Assembly: GCA_004297465.1 (NCBI GenBank)
Contig: SCUB01000017.1
Span: forward strand, 1 to 64,000
From: Xanthobacteraceae bacterium
GTDB lineage: Bacteria; Pseudomonadota; Alphaproteobacteria; Rhizobiales; Xanthobacteraceae
Length of the DNA: 64,000 bases
Reading direction: 5' to 3'
Part shown: positions 10,151-25,034 of the stretch, piece by piece
How the letters are laid out: each line of letters starts with the position of its first letter
How positions within the stretch are numbered: position 1 is the first letter of the stretch
Notes under the pieces: generated by a model
Seen by the model: only the letters and a program-made list of their open reading frames with translations
The model's database searches: none
What the model was told of the DNA's origin: nothing
Made by a program: the position numbers and the translations under genes

Positions 10151-11368
10151 ATGGCGAAAATCAAGGTGACCAACCCCGTCGTCGAACTCGACGGCGACGA
10201 GATGACCCGGATCATCTGGCAGTACATCAAGGACAAGCTGATCCATCCGTTCCTCGACGTGCCGCTCGAATATTACGACCTCGGCATGGAATACCGCGAC
10301 CAGACCAACGACCAGGTCACCATTGACGCCGCCAACGCCATCAAGAAGCACGGCGTCGGCGTCAAGTGCGCCACCATCACCCCGGACGAGGCGCGGGTGA
10401 AGGAATTCACGCTCAAGGAGATGTGGAAGTCGCCCAACGGCACCATCCGCAACATCCTCGGCGGCGTGATCTTCCGCGAGCCGATCATCTGCAAGAACGT
10501 GCCGCGCCTGGTGCCGGGCTGGACCAAGCCGATCATCATCGGCCGCCACGCCTTCGGCGACCAGTACCGCGCCACCGATTTCAAGTTTCCGACCAAGGGC
10601 GTCCTGACCATCAAGTTCGTCGGCGAGGACGGCTCGGTGATCGAGAAGGAAGTGTTCAAGGCGCCGGGCAGCGGTGTCGCCATGGCGATGTACAACATCG
10701 ACGAATCGATCAAGGACTTCGCCCGCGCCTCGTTCAACTTCGGCCTGTCGCGCGGCTATCCGGTCTACCTCTCGACCAAGAACACCATCCTGAAAGCCTA
10801 TGACGGCCGCTTCAAGGACATCTTCCAGGACATCTTCGACGCCGAGTTCAAGGCCGCGTTCGACAAGAAGGACCTCACCTACGAGCACCGCCTGATCGAC
10901 GACATGGTGGCCTCGGCGCTGAAGTGGTCGGGCGGCTATGTATGGGCCTGCAAGAACTACGACGGCGACGTGCAGTCGGACACCGTGGCGCAGGGCTACG
11001 GCTCGCTCGGCCTGATGACCTCGGTGCTGATGACGCCGGACGGCCAGACCGTCGAGGCCGAGGCCGCCCACGGCACCGTGACGCGCCATTACCGCGAGCA
11101 CCAGAAGGGCAAGGAGACATCGACCAACTCCATCGCCTCGATCTTTGCCTGGACGCGCGGCCTTGCCCATCGCGCCAAGCTCGACAACAACGAGGCGCTG
11201 GCGAACTTCGCCGATACGCTGGAGAAGGTCTGCGTCGACACCGTCGAGTCCGGCTACATGACCAAGGACCTCGCGCTGCTGGTCGGCGCCGACCAGCGCT
11301 GGCTTTCCACCACCGGCTTCCTCGACAAGGTCGCCGACAACCTCACCGCGGCGCTGGCGAAATCCTGA
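10151..11368 (+). CDS. icd: Isocitrate dehydrogenase, NADP-dependent
   Basis: TCA-cycle enzyme that oxidises and decarboxylates isocitrate to 2-oxoglutarate with NADP. The 405-residue protein is of the eukaryote-like subfamily common in alphaproteobacteria. It starts [20 protein letters not shown], has the [13 protein letters not shown] phosphate/substrate segment, the Tyr/Lys catalytic region and the [20 protein letters not shown] motif that binds isocitrate and NADP. It stands alone between divergent trmJ and a strong terminator at 11422-11453. Confidence 0.97.
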   Translation: MAKIKVTNPVVELDGDEMTRIIWQYIKDKLIHPFLDVPLEYYDLGMEYRDQTNDQVTIDAANAIKKHGVGVKCATITPDEARVKEFTLKEMWKSPNGTIRNILGGVIFREPIICKNVPRLVPGWTKPIIIGRHAFGDQYRATDFKFPTKGVLTIKFVGEDGSVIEKEVFKAPGSGVAMAMYNIDESIKDFARASFNFGLSRGYPVYLSTKNTILKAYDGRFKDIFQDIFDAEFKAAFDKKDLTYEHRLIDDMVASALKWSGGYVWACKNYDGDVQSDTVAQGYGSLGLMTSVLMTPDGQTVEAEAAHGTVTRHYREHQKGKETSTNSIASIFAWTRGLAHRAKLDNNEALANFADTLEKVCVDTVESGYMTKDLALLVGADQRWLSTTGFLDKVADNLTAALAKS

Positions 11369-11421
11369 TCGCCCCAGGGTCGGCCGCAAGAGAAACCTGC
11401 GGCCAGACCATGCACCGGAAT

Positions 11422-11453
11422 AAAAACGGCGGCTCCGGAGCCGCCGTTTTTTT
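11422..11453 (+). terminator. Rho-independent terminator of icd
   Basis: A near-perfect palindrome, AAAACGGCGGCTCC / GGAGCCGCCGTTTT, extended by more T. The A-rich lead on the opposite strand means it could serve icd and the converging PepSY gene. Confidence 0.92.
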
Positions 11454-11474
11454 ATGCCGGACGAGCGGGCATGC

Positions 11475-12449
11475 TCAGCTTGTGATGACCGGAGATGCCG
11501 GTTCGATGGCGCGGTGACGCGGTTTGCGGCGTCGCAGCTTGCGGCTCGCCCACAAATACAGCCCCGTGCCCAGCAGTCCCAGAATGCTGAAGGATGTCAC
11601 GATATTGACCAGCGCGGACCAGATGCCGGCCCAGTTGCCTTCATGAATGAGGCGCGGCCAGTTGCGGGCGACGGGCGTCAAACCGTCCGCCTTCACCATG
11701 TACAGCCGATATTCGCCGCTCTCGTTGATGCGCGCCAGTTGCCGTCCGCCGCGCACGCGCAGCCAGATCAGGTTGGACAGGTCATGGCTGCGGGCGACAA
11801 CCTCGATCGCCTGCCTCAAGGGCAGCGGCGCGGACCGCTCGGGACCAAAGCCGGAGGAAAGGGTAATGCCGTAGGCCAGCGCCAAACCGGTCAAGGGACT
11901 GAGGATCACCAGCGGCAAGGTGAACCAGGCGATTCCCTTGTGCCAGCCGGACACGCTCATGCGCAGGCGCGGCCATCCCATCAGAACGCCGAGCATGACC
12001 AGCGCAAGCATGGCAACGGTCGACGCCGTCACGAGCCAACCCAGATCGAATACCAGATGTTCATGCAGGCGGCGCGCCGTGCCGAAAATCTCGGCCCAGG
12101 AAAACGCATCGTCCTCGACTTCCTGGCCGCTTGAGACATCGACATCGATGCCATCCTCGCCCACCCCGGACAAGGCGAGAACGTCGTCATAAGGACGGAA
12201 CGACAGCCCGCGCGCCTTGCTGGCGGGATCGTGCCGGTCGAGAATATCCTTGAGCGCGCTCGTGTTGAGAATACCGGGCTTCGCGGCCGTGGTTTGCGCG
12301 ACGGGCTCGAACGAAAGAACAAGTCCCGTGAGAACGAGAACGAGCAGTGGCACCGAAAAGATCAGCGTGATCCAGCGGTGCACGCGCAGCAGAACGGCAT
12401 GATACATGGAATGCCCCACATCGTGCATGCTCCATTTGCGTCGAACCAT
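11475..12449 (-). CDS. PepSY-associated transmembrane protein
   Basis: A 324-residue membrane protein of the PepSY-TM class. It has a first helix at about residues 28-47 preceded by LLRVHRWITLIF, then a periplasmic PepSY-like domain, then helices near 145-165 and 177-195 with GWPRLRMSVSGWHKGIAWFTLPL between them. A last helix follows at about 285-305. The HRWI, the paired HEHL / HEGN segments and the C-terminal WASRKLRRRK tail are usual for this group, often tied to siderophore or haem uptake and ferric reduction. No iron-uptake gene or Fur box is seen next to it here, so the substrate is open. It converges on icd. Confidence 0.8.
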   Translation of the reverse strand: MVRRKWSMHDVGHSMYHAVLLRVHRWITLIFSVPLLVLVLTGLVLSFEPVAQTTAAKPGILNTSALKDILDRHDPASKARGLSFRPYDDVLALSGVGEDGIDVDVSSGQEVEDDAFSWAEIFGTARRLHEHLVFDLGWLVTASTVAMLALVMLGVLMGWPRLRMSVSGWHKGIAWFTLPLVILSPLTGLALAYGITLSSGFGPERSAPLPLRQAIEVVARSHDLSNLIWLRVRGGRQLARINESGEYRLYMVKADGLTPVARNWPRLIHEGNWAGIWSALVNIVTSFSILGLLGTGLYLWASRKLRRRKPRHRAIEPASPVITS

Positions 12450-12529
12450 GCCGTCGCGTCAGTGCGTCGCACAAGTGAAGGTTTTGTAATCCGCCGAGAA
12501 CGAATGACGTCGCGGCAAACGACTCGCAG

Positions 12530-13811
12530 TTATAATGCGACGTCGTCGCGCGATTCGACTTCTTCGGTGATGAGGTCGCCAGCCTTGCCGACGATCTCGG
12601 TGCCCAGCCGCGTTTTCATGACCTCGTTGACGCGCGCCGCCAGTTCCGGCTCGCGCTCCATCAGGGCGTGAAGATCGCGCGCCTCGAGCACCAGGAGGTC
12701 GCAGCGCGATACCGCCGTGACCGTCGCCGAGCGCCGCGAGCGCCGCAGCACCGCGATCTCGCCGAAGAAATGCCCGACGCCGAGCCGCACCTGCTTGTCC
12801 GGCAATTCGATCTCCACCTCGCCGGAGGCGATGAAGTACATCGAATGGGCCTCGTCGCCGCGACGCGCGATCACCGAGCCCGCCTCCACCGACTGGGCGC
12901 GCAGGAGCTGCATGATGTCGGCGATATGCGTTGCGTCGAAGCCGGCGAATAGCGGCACCCGCGCGATCATCCCCCAAGTGATGACAAAGTCGCGGCGATG
13001 CACGTGCTCGGCGAACGCCGTGGCGATGATGCCGACCGGCAGCGCCACCATCACCAGTCCCCCGATGATGGTGAAGGCGGCGATGACCTTGCCGAGCGTA
13101 GTGACCGGCACGGCGTCGCCATAGCCGATGGTGCCGAGCGTGACGATCGCCCACCACATGGCGTTGGGGATGGTGCCGAACTTGTCCGGCTGCACGTCGC
13201 CTTCGGCCACGTGCATCAGGGTCGCGGCAAACAGCGTCGCCCCCATCAGGATCACCAAACAACCGAACAGCGCGCGGCGTTCGGCATGAAGCGTGTCGAG
13301 CAGCGAGCGCAGCGCCACCGAATAGCGGGTGAGCTTGAGGAAGCGCAGGATGCGGAACAGCAGCAGCACGCGCAGATCGAGATGCGTGAAGAACCCAATC
13401 CAGAACGGCAGCACGGCGACGAGGTCGACGATGCCCGAGGCGCTCATCACATAACGCATCCGCGCGCGCCACGGCGCCATGTGCCGCAGCAACGGCTGCT
13501 CGACCGCGATCCACAGCACGGCGAAATACTCGATCGTGAACAGCACGAGCGAGATGAGCTCGATGACCCAGAACAGCGGGCCGTAACGCGCATGCAGCGC
13601 CGGCTCGGATTCCAGCGTCATGGCGACGAGATTGACGATGATCAGCGCCGCGATGCCGTGATTGACAATGCGGCTCAGCCGGTCGCTGCCGGCGCGCTCG
13701 AGCACGTTGAACACCCGCTTGCGCAGGCGGCGGCTGCTGTCCGCGAGGCTGCCGATCGCTTCCCGCCGGTGCCCATGGGCACCGGCCGCGCCATGCGAAG
13801 CGCCGCCGCGC

Positions 13812-13819
<8 letters not shown>
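12530..13819 (-). CDS. Cyclic-nucleotide-gated voltage-sensor-type potassium channel
   Basis: A 429-residue six-helix ion channel. S1-S4 lie at about residues 50-170, with an arginine-bearing S4 ([18 protein letters not shown], about 150-167). The pore loop carries the K+ selectivity filter TIGYGD at 230-235, then S6 (about 243-268). A short linker leads to a cyclic-nucleotide-binding domain (about 290-405) with [35 protein letters not shown] and a C-helix. The plan matches the rhizobial MlotiK1/MloK1 family, expected to open on cAMP. Its ATG overlaps the end of alaS by eight bases, so it is probably translated from the alaS mRNA. Confidence 0.9.
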
Positions 13820-16484
<2,665 letters not shown>

Positions 16485-16677
16485 AATCGTCCAATCGAAT
16501 CCTGTAAGGCCATAGCGCAACGGACCGGAAGCCCGCCGGGCGCCAGCTTGTCATTGTTTCGGAATTGTTTTTAAACGCGGGGGGTGGCGCTGTCCAGAAA
16601 GGGTGCCGGTTCGCCAGCAGCCGGCGCCCCCTCGTTCCCGGACCGCTCCTCTCCCCCCGTCGCCGCTCAGGATCGCC

Positions 16678-17610
16678 ATGCCCGCCACGCCCGGCCCCGC
16701 CACCTTCAAGGACAAGCTCGAGCGCGGCGATTTCGTCTTCACCGGCGAGGTCACCCCGCCGCTGTCCAGCGATCCGGAGGAACTGCTGGCGCTGGCGCGG
16801 CCGCTCAGGGGCCTCGCCGATGCCGTGAACGTGACCGACGCCGCCTCGGCCCGCGCCCAGATGGGGGCGCTCGCCGCCGCCGCCCTGATCCGGAGCGAGG
16901 GTCTGGAGCCGATCCTGCAGCTGACCTGCCGCGACCGCAACCGCATCGCCCTGCAGGGCGACCTGATCGGCGCGGCCGCGCTCGGCGTGCGCAATCTGCT
17001 GGTTCTGCATGGCGATACGCCGGCGGCCGGCGACCAGCCCGATGCCAGGGCGGTGTTCGACCTTTCCAGCAACGCGCTGGCCGAGACCGCGCGCCTGATC
17101 CGCGACGAGCACCGCCTACCCAACGGCCGCAAGGTCGGCGGCCGCGCGGCGTTCTTCATCGGCGGCGCCGACACGCCGGTCGAGCCCGGCCCCGACTGGT
17201 CGCCGCAGCGCCTTGCCGCCAAGCGTGCCGCCGGCATCGCGTTCATCCAGACCCAGTTCTGCATGGATGCGGGCTTGCTGCGGCGCTACATGGCCCGCCT
17301 GCATGCGGAGGGCCTGATCCCCGGCCTGCGCTATCTGATCGGCATCGCACCGCTGTATTCGGCCAAAAGCGCCCGCTGGATGCGGGAGAAACTGCCCGGC
17401 ACGGTGATCCCCGACGCCCTCGTCGCGCGCATCGAGAAGGCTGCCGATCCGCCCGCCGAGGGGCAGCGCATCTGCCTTGAGCTGATCGCCGAACTGGCGA
17501 CGATTCCCGGCGTCGCCGGCGTCCACCTGATGGCGCCGCGCAACGAACCCACGATCGCCGCGGTGATCGCCGCCGCGCGGGCCCTGGTCAGCCGCGCCGC
17601 GACCTTCTAG
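16678..17610 (+). CDS. metF: Methylenetetrahydrofolate reductase family protein
   Basis: A 310-residue FAD-containing TIM-barrel enzyme of the MetF family. Features are FVFTGEVTPPLSSDPEELLA (the Glu equivalent to the catalytic Glu28 of E. coli MetF), AVNVTDAASARAQMG, LQLTCRDRNRIALQGDLIGA, NLLVLHGDTP and the IQTQFCMD substrate segment. The usual role is NADH-dependent reduction of 5,10-methylene-THF to 5-methyl-THF for methionine synthesis. It lies just before the glycine cleavage genes, which make methylene-THF, so a shared one-carbon role is likely. The ATG at 16678 is preferred; in-frame upstream codons encode a Pro/Arg-rich stretch unlike the family. Confidence 0.85.
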   Translation: MPATPGPATFKDKLERGDFVFTGEVTPPLSSDPEELLALARPLRGLADAVNVTDAASARAQMGALAAAALIRSEGLEPILQLTCRDRNRIALQGDLIGAAALGVRNLLVLHGDTPAAGDQPDARAVFDLSSNALAETARLIRDEHRLPNGRKVGGRAAFFIGGADTPVEPGPDWSPQRLAAKRAAGIAFIQTQFCMDAGLLRRYMARLHAEGLIPGLRYLIGIAPLYSAKSARWMREKLPGTVIPDALVARIEKAADPPAEGQRICLELIAELATIPGVAGVHLMAPRNEPTIAAVIAAARALVSRAATF

Positions 17611-17663
17611 CCCTTGAATCCACCATTATTTTCCTCATCTTGAAAGAGGGCGAGCAAGAACGG

Positions 17664-17697
17664 TTGATAGGCGCCGCCGGCGCGTTGACAGGCGCCG
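17664..17697 (+). promoter_or_regulatory. Direct repeat TTGAYAGGCGCCG, possible gcv control site
   Basis: TTGATAGGCGCCG (17664-17676) and TTGACAGGCGCCG (17685-17697) repeat with a 21-bp period, about two helical turns, 45 bp before the riboswitch. The second copy carries a consensus -35 hexamer (TTGACA, 17685-17690), but no good -10 follows at 17 bp. It could be promoter plus activator site; this is inference. Confidence 0.35.
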
Positions 17698-17741
17698 GGG
17701 CGCCATGGTTCCTTGCCCCGTAAATTCGCGTAAGGCCACGA

Positions 17742-17925
17742 CGGGAGAGATCGGCCAAGGGGAAGCAATTCCCAAGGGCCGGCGCCGAAGGAGCAACCGC
17801 CCCGGAAACTCTCAGGCAAAAGGACCGTCTGGCTGGACTAGCATCTGGAAAGAGGCGCGGCCCTTTGCGGGGTATTCGCGTCCGCCGACGGGATAATACT
17901 CTCAGGCAAGCCGACAGATGGGGCT
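17742..17925 (+). promoter_or_regulatory. Tandem glycine riboswitch
   Basis: Two glycine aptamers in series. Aptamer 1 runs from GGGAGAG (17743-17749) through GCCGAAGGAGCAA (17784-17796) to ACTCTCAGGCAAAAGGACCG (17808-17827). Aptamer 2 contains GCCGACGGGATAATACTCTC (about 17884-17903) followed by AGGCAAGCCGACAGATGGGG. This arrangement is the well-known glycine-binding RNA placed before gcv operons. It lies about 50 bp before the gcvT start, where glycine binding should raise expression of the cleavage system. Confidence 0.95.
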
Positions 17926-17974
17926 TCATCCGGACGCGGAAGGTGGATTCCGCGCGTTTTCGGGAGCCCCAGTG

Positions 17975-19111
17975 ATGCTAGCGACCAGTTTCCAGCGTCT
18001 TCCCCTTCACGACCTTCATGTCGCGCGCGGCGGCCGGATCGTGCCGTTCGCCGGCTACGAGATGCCGGTGCAGTACGCCGCCGGCGTGATGAAGGAGCAC
18101 CTGCACACCCGCGCCGCCTGCGGCCTGTTCGACGTCTCGCACATGGGGCTGATCGAACTCACCGCCAGATCCGGCAGGCTCGATGACGCGGCGCGCGCGC
18201 TTGAGCGCCTGGTGCCGCAGGATATCGTCGGGCTCGCCGTGGGGCGACAGCGCTATGCGCTGTTCACCAACGCGGCCGGCGGCATTCTCGACGATCTCAT
18301 GGTGGCCAACCTCGGCGACCGCCTGATGCTGATCGTCAACGCCGCCTGCAAGGAAGCGGACGCCGCGCATCTGGCCACGCATCTGGCCGATATTTGCACA
18401 ATCGAACCGCTCGCCGATCGCGCGCTGATCGCATTGCAGGGTCCGAAGGCCGGAGCCGTGCTGGCGCGGCTTGCGCCCACCACCGCCGCAATGCGTTTTC
18501 TCGATGCCGCCATGCATGACGTGATGGGCGTCGCATGCTTCGTGTCGCGCTCCGGCTACACCGGCGAGGACGGCTTCGAGATCGCCATTCCGCTGGCTCG
18601 GGCCGCCGCCATCGTCACCGCCCTTCTTGACCATCCCGACGTGCTGCCGATCGGCCTGGGCGCGCGCGACAGCCTGCGGCTGGAGGCCGGGCTCTGCCTC
18701 TACGGTCAGGACATCGGCCCCGACACCACGCCGGTCGAGGCCGCGCTGGAATGGTCGATCCAGAAGGCACGCCGCACCGGCGGCGCGCGCGGCGGTGGTT
18801 TTCCCGGCGCCGACATCATCCTGCGCCAGTTCGAGGACGGCGCGCCGCGCCGTCGCGTCGGGCTGAGGCCCGAAGGCCGCGCCCCGGTGCGCGGCGGGGC
18901 GTCGCTGTTTGCCGATGCAACCTCGGGCGAGCCGGTCGGCAAGGTCACTTCCGGCGGCTTCGGCCCCACCGTCAACGGCCCCGTCGCCATGGGCTACGTG
19001 CCCGCCGCGCTGGCCAGCCCCGGCACGCGATTGTTCGCCGAAGTGCGCGGCCAGCGCCATGCGGTTGCGGTCGCCGCCCTGCCGTTCGTTCCCACCAGCT
19101 TCAAGCGTTGA
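17975..19111 (+). CDS. gcvT: Glycine cleavage system T protein
   Basis: Aminomethyltransferase (378 aa) that takes the methylamine from lipoyl-GcvH and gives ammonia and 5,10-methylene-THF. Motifs include PFAGYEMPVQY, the GLFDVSHMG folate-site segment, the SRSGYTGEDGFEI strand and LGARDSLRLEAGLCLYGQD. The ATG at 17975 fits the family and follows the riboswitch; an earlier in-frame ATG at 17918 lies inside the second aptamer. It is followed nine bases later by gcvH. Confidence 0.96.
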   Translation: MLATSFQRLPLHDLHVARGGRIVPFAGYEMPVQYAAGVMKEHLHTRAACGLFDVSHMGLIELTARSGRLDDAARALERLVPQDIVGLAVGRQRYALFTNAAGGILDDLMVANLGDRLMLIVNAACKEADAAHLATHLADICTIEPLADRALIALQGPKAGAVLARLAPTTAAMRFLDAAMHDVMGVACFVSRSGYTGEDGFEIAIPLARAAAIVTALLDHPDVLPIGLGARDSLRLEAGLCLYGQDIGPDTTPVEAALEWSIQKARRTGGARGGGFPGADIILRQFEDGAPRRRVGLRPEGRAPVRGGASLFADATSGEPVGKVTSGGFGPTVNGPVAMGYVPAALASPGTRLFAEVRGQRHAVAVAALPFVPTSFKR

Positions 19112-19120
19112 GGAGTTTTC

Positions 19121-19486
19121 ATGCCGACCAAATTCACCGCCGATCACGAATGGCTGCGCGTCGAGGGCGATATCGCCACCGTCGGCATCACCGCCTACGC
19201 ACAGGAGCAGCTTGGCGACGTGGTGTTCGTCGAACTGCCCAAGCCCGGCCGGCAGGTGAAGAAGTCCGAGGCCGCCGCCGTGGTGGAATCGGTCAAGGCC
19301 GCCTCGGACGTCTATTCGCCACTGAGCGGCGAGATCATCGCCGTCAACGACGCGCTGATCGCCGATCCGGCGCTGGTCAATTCCGATCCGATGAACGGCG
19401 CCTGGTTCTTCAAGATCAAGCTGGCCGACCGCGCCGAACTCGACGGCCTGATGGACGAGGCCGCCTATCAGGCGCACACGGCCTGA
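19121..19486 (+). CDS. gcvH: Glycine cleavage system H protein
   Basis: A 121-residue lipoyl carrier that shuttles the aminomethyl group between P, T and L proteins. The lipoylated lysine is in [19 protein letters not shown] (Lys at about residue 61). [18 protein letters not shown] at the N-terminus and FKIKLAD near the end are standard. GAGGAG lies just upstream of the ATG. It sits between gcvT and gcvP in one operon. Confidence 0.97.
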   Translation: MPTKFTADHEWLRVEGDIATVGITAYAQEQLGDVVFVELPKPGRQVKKSEAAAVVESVKAASDVYSPLSGEIIAVNDALIADPALVNSDPMNGAWFFKIKLADRAELDGLMDEAAYQAHTA

Positions 19487-19526
19487 CATCCATCCCGTTT
19501 TCGCGACGGCGCGAGGAGACCGCATC

Positions 19527-22412
<2,886 letters not shown>

Positions 22413-22516
22413 GCGGAACGCGGAGCAAGCAGGACGCGGGGAAGAACGTCGCGCCGGCCGGTTCGTAAATGCTTGCCAGTCAACCGGCGCGTCGTGCGAT
22501 CGCAAAAAATTCGGGC

Positions 22517-22548
22517 GCGCGCCCCGCCTTTTTTCGTCGGGGGCGCGC
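22517..22548. terminator. GC-rich hairpin between converging gcvP and hydrolase genes
   Basis: Left arm GCGCGCCCC (22517-22525) pairs perfectly with GGGGCGCGC (22540-22548) around a 14-nt loop that contains six T. It lies directly against the hydrolase stop codon and 105 bp past gcvP. It probably limits read-through between converging genes, though it lacks a terminal U tract. Confidence 0.4.
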
Positions 22549-23388
22549 TTAAGTGGGCGCGGCGTCGCGCGTTGCCTGATGAACGGAGTTCGCGAATGCC
22601 AGGAGTTCGGCGTTGAAGCGAGTGGCATCCTCGTAGAACGGCGAGTGGCCGCATGCGTCGTAGATGGAAAGCTGCGCATTGGGAATTTGCGTGACGGCGA
22701 AGCGGCTGGTCTCGGCGAGGATGACCTGATCCTTCCCGCCATGGGCCAGCAGCACCGGACAACCGATGGCGCCGAGCACGTCGGCCGGATCGCCGGAGCG
22801 GTCGAGCAGGTGTTTGCGCACTACCGGCGGCACCACCATGTTGTAGGCCAGCATCGTCTCGAAATCGTCGCGCGCCGGTTCGCGCTCAAAACAGGCGCGC
22901 AGGAACCCGCGCGTGCCATCGATATTGGTGGCGAGATCGGCACTGAGCATCGGCGCGAAATGGCGCCGGCCACGGCCCATCATGCGGCCGTCGGCCTTGA
23001 GCAGCGCGCCGACGAAGACGATGCCGCCGAGCGCGGACGTGCCGTGCTCACGGATGTAATCGGTGATGACGCGGCCGGCATAGGACCAGCCAACCAGGAT
23101 CGGTTTCCTGAAGCCGGTCGCCGCGATCACGGCGGCGACATCGGCGGCCCATAGCGCGGCATCCGTGTAGGCCTCGGGCCGCGACGGCTTGGCGGATGCG
23201 CCGTGGCCGCGCAGGTCGAACGCCGCCATGCGGCAGGCCGCGTTGAGAGCCGGATCGGCCAGTTGCCGCGTCCAGGCCAGATGGCACTGGTTGAAGCCGT
23301 GGATGAAGACAAGTCCGATATCGCCGTGGCCGGCCTGCCGCATGGCGAGTTCGACGCCATCGCGGCTGGTGACGGTGATCTGGTCCAT
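22549..23388 (-). CDS. Alpha/beta-fold hydrolase
   Basis: A 279-residue alpha/beta hydrolase. The oxyanion strand is GLVFIHGFNQ, followed by AFDLRGHGASAKP. The nucleophile elbow is VGWSYAGR (Ser within G-W-S-Y-A), the acid lies in LAHGGKDQVI and the catalytic His in YDACGHSPF. The cap domain is typical of haloperoxidase/esterase-like members; no halide or specific substrate residues can be read. The ATG at 23388 is fixed by a strong AAGGAGGG ribosome-binding site; frame upstream of it is not coding. No operon partner, and the substrate is unknown. Confidence 0.88.
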   Translation of the reverse strand: MDQITVTSRDGVELAMRQAGHGDIGLVFIHGFNQCHLAWTRQLADPALNAACRMAAFDLRGHGASAKPSRPEAYTDAALWAADVAAVIAATGFRKPILVGWSYAGRVITDYIREHGTSALGGIVFVGALLKADGRMMGRGRRHFAPMLSADLATNIDGTRGFLRACFEREPARDDFETMLAYNMVVPPVVRKHLLDRSGDPADVLGAIGCPVLLAHGGKDQVILAETSRFAVTQIPNAQLSIYDACGHSPFYEDATRFNAELLAFANSVHQATRDAAPT

Positions 23389-23759
23389 GCGCCCTCCTTG
23401 TCCGGGGTGGCTCGGGCAACCGCCTTTCCGGGCGGCATCCGTGGCAAGCGCACGAAAGTCCGCGCCTTCGGACCGCACGAAGATGCACCAGACGCCGCAG
23501 ACGGCACAAGGCCGGCGGGCTTGGGAAATGCGTCGGCAACAGACGCGTTTCCCTTACCCACCGGCCCAAACCGTTCGGTGAACGGCGTTCCAGAATTCGG
23601 AAGTCGAAGTCAAAGTCGAAGTAAAGGTAGAAGTCGAGTTGGAAATCCGGAATCGGATATCCGGCTCCCGGCTTCCCTCAGGACCTCAAGGCGGCGGCCA
23701 CAGCCCCCCGTATGGGCGGCGGGCCGCGTCCAGGCCCGGGATGGCTCCCGCCCCTCGCC
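23389..23759. other. Gene-free gap between hydrolase and recA with a GAAGTC-type repeat
   Basis: 371 bp without a supported gene. At about 23600-23638 there is an imperfect tandem of GAAGTC/AAAGTC/GAAGTA/GAAGTC units, followed by the small palindromic stretch CCGGAATCGGATATCCGG. The recA 3' end must terminate here; only a weak GC-rich stem (around 23715-23755) is visible. Confidence 0.5.
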
Positions 23760-24839
23760 TTACTCCTCCGCGGCTTCGCCTTCGTCGCCGGCATGACCGG
23801 CCAGGATCTGCTCGGCGATCAGGCCGGCGTTCTGACGGATGGCGGCCTCGATCCTCGCGGTCATGTCCGGATTGGCCTTGAGGAAGGCCTTGGCGTTCTC
23901 GCGGCCCTGGCCGATGCGCTGGCTGTCGTGGGAGAACCACGCGCCCGACTTCTCGACAATGCCTGCCTTGACGCCGAGATCGAGGATCTCGCCCATCTTG
24001 GAGACGCCCTCGCCGTACATGATGTCAAACTCGACCTGCTTGAACGGCGGCGCCAGCTTGTTCTTCACCACCTTGACGCGGGTCTGGTTGCCGACCACCT
24101 CGTCACGTTCCTTGATGGCGCCGATGCGGCGGATGTCGAGACGCACGGAGGCGTAGAATTTCAGGGCGTTGCCGCCGGTGGTGGTCTCCGGGCTGCCATA
24201 CATCACCCCGATCTTCATGCGGATCTGGTTGATGAAGATGACCATGGTGTTGGAACGGCTGATCGAGGAGGTCAGCTTGCGCAAGGCCTGGCTCATCAGG
24301 CGGGCCTGGCTGCCGGGCTGCACGTCGCCCATCTCGCCTTCCAATTCGGCGCGCGGCACCAGGGCGGCCACCGAATCCACCACCAGCACGTCGACCGCGC
24401 CGGAGCGCACCAGCGTGTCGGCGATCTCGAGCGCCTGCTCGCCGGTATCGGGCTGCGAGATCAGGAGGTCGTCGATATTGACGCCGAGCTTGCGGGCATA
24501 GACCGGGTCGAGCGCGTGTTCGGCGTCGATGAAGGCGCAGATGCCGCCCTTCTTCTGGGCCTCGGCCACGCAATGCAGCGCCAGCGTGGTCTTGCCCGAG
24601 GATTCGGGGCCGAAGATCTCGATCACGCGGCCACGCGGCAGGCCGCCGATGCCGAGCGCGATGTCGAGGCCGAGCGAACCGCTCGAGATGGTCTCGACAT
24701 CCATCGACTTGTCGTTCTTGCCCAGCCGCATCACCGAGCCCTTGCCAAACTGGCGCTCGATCTGGGACAGCGCGGCGGACAGGGCCTTGGACTTGTCCAT
24801 GGAGGTTCCTTCAACGATACGCAAAGCGGGCTGGGACAT
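23760..24839 (-). CDS. recA: Recombinase A
   Basis: RecA (359 aa) forms ATP-dependent filaments on single-stranded DNA for strand exchange and triggers LexA self-cleavage. Visible motifs are Walker [10 protein letters not shown], the [20 protein letters not shown] segment, loop 2 ([28 protein letters not shown]) read in parts, and an acidic C-terminal tail (GDEGEAAEE). The ATG at 24839 gives [20 protein letters not shown], the usual alphaproteobacterial start. Upstream lie a promoter and LexA box at 24911-24946. The mobile element begins 13 bp beyond that box. Confidence 0.97.
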   Translation of the reverse strand: MSQPALRIVEGTSMDKSKALSAALSQIERQFGKGSVMRLGKNDKSMDVETISSGSLGLDIALGIGGLPRGRVIEIFGPESSGKTTLALHCVAEAQKKGGICAFIDAEHALDPVYARKLGVNIDDLLISQPDTGEQALEIADTLVRSGAVDVLVVDSVAALVPRAELEGEMGDVQPGSQARLMSQALRKLTSSISRSNTMVIFINQIRMKIGVMYGSPETTTGGNALKFYASVRLDIRRIGAIKERDEVVGNQTRVKVVKNKLAPPFKQVEFDIMYGEGVSKMGEILDLGVKAGIVEKSGAWFSHDSQRIGQGRENAKAFLKANPDMTARIEAAIRQNAGLIAEQILAGHAGDEGEAAEE

Positions 24840-24910
24840 GGGGTGCGCTCCATATAGCGGGATTCGGCGGGCGGCGAGGACAGGAAAAGCCCCGGTCATC
24901 GATGAAACGC

Positions 24911-24946
24911 ACTGTACCCCATTTGTTCTCCGTTCGCAATATGTTC
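24911..24946 (-). promoter_or_regulatory. recA promoter with LexA (SOS) box
   Basis: Read on the minus strand, GAACATATTGCGAAC (24946-24932) is a perfect GAAC-N7-GAAC, the alphaproteobacterial LexA operator. It overlaps a -35 TTGCGA (24939-24934), which is 17 bp from a -10 TACAGT (24916-24911). LexA bound here would block RNA polymerase directly. The match to consensus and spacing is seen in the sequence; DNA-damage induction is inferred from known biology. Confidence 0.9.
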
Positions 24947-24951
24947 TATAA

Positions 24952-24959
24952 CGGTTTCG
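24952..24959. repeat. Left 8-bp target-site duplication
   Basis: CGGTTTCG directly abuts the left end of the mobile element and recurs at 28404-28411 directly beyond its right end. Eight base pairs is the size made by IS1/IS1595-type transposases. Confidence 0.8.
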
Positions 24960-25027
24960 GGTCATGGCCCCTTTCCATCCCCTCGTAAGATGAATGGTCC
25001 CTTTCGATTTTCGGAGTGGCCCCTTTT
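24960..25027. repeat. Left transposon end: terminal repeat plus two internal copies
   Basis: The terminal repeat (24960-24974) is followed in the same orientation by TGGTCCCTTT at 24995-25004 and TGGCCCCTTTT at 25017-25027. Such repeated short motifs near an end usually mark several transposase-binding sites. Confidence 0.75.
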
Positions 25028-25034
25028 GAAGCCG

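Noticed and set aside
23600-23638. Possible CRISPR or other spaced repeat
   Set aside because: Units are about six bases and directly adjacent, with no spacers; no Cas genes are present.
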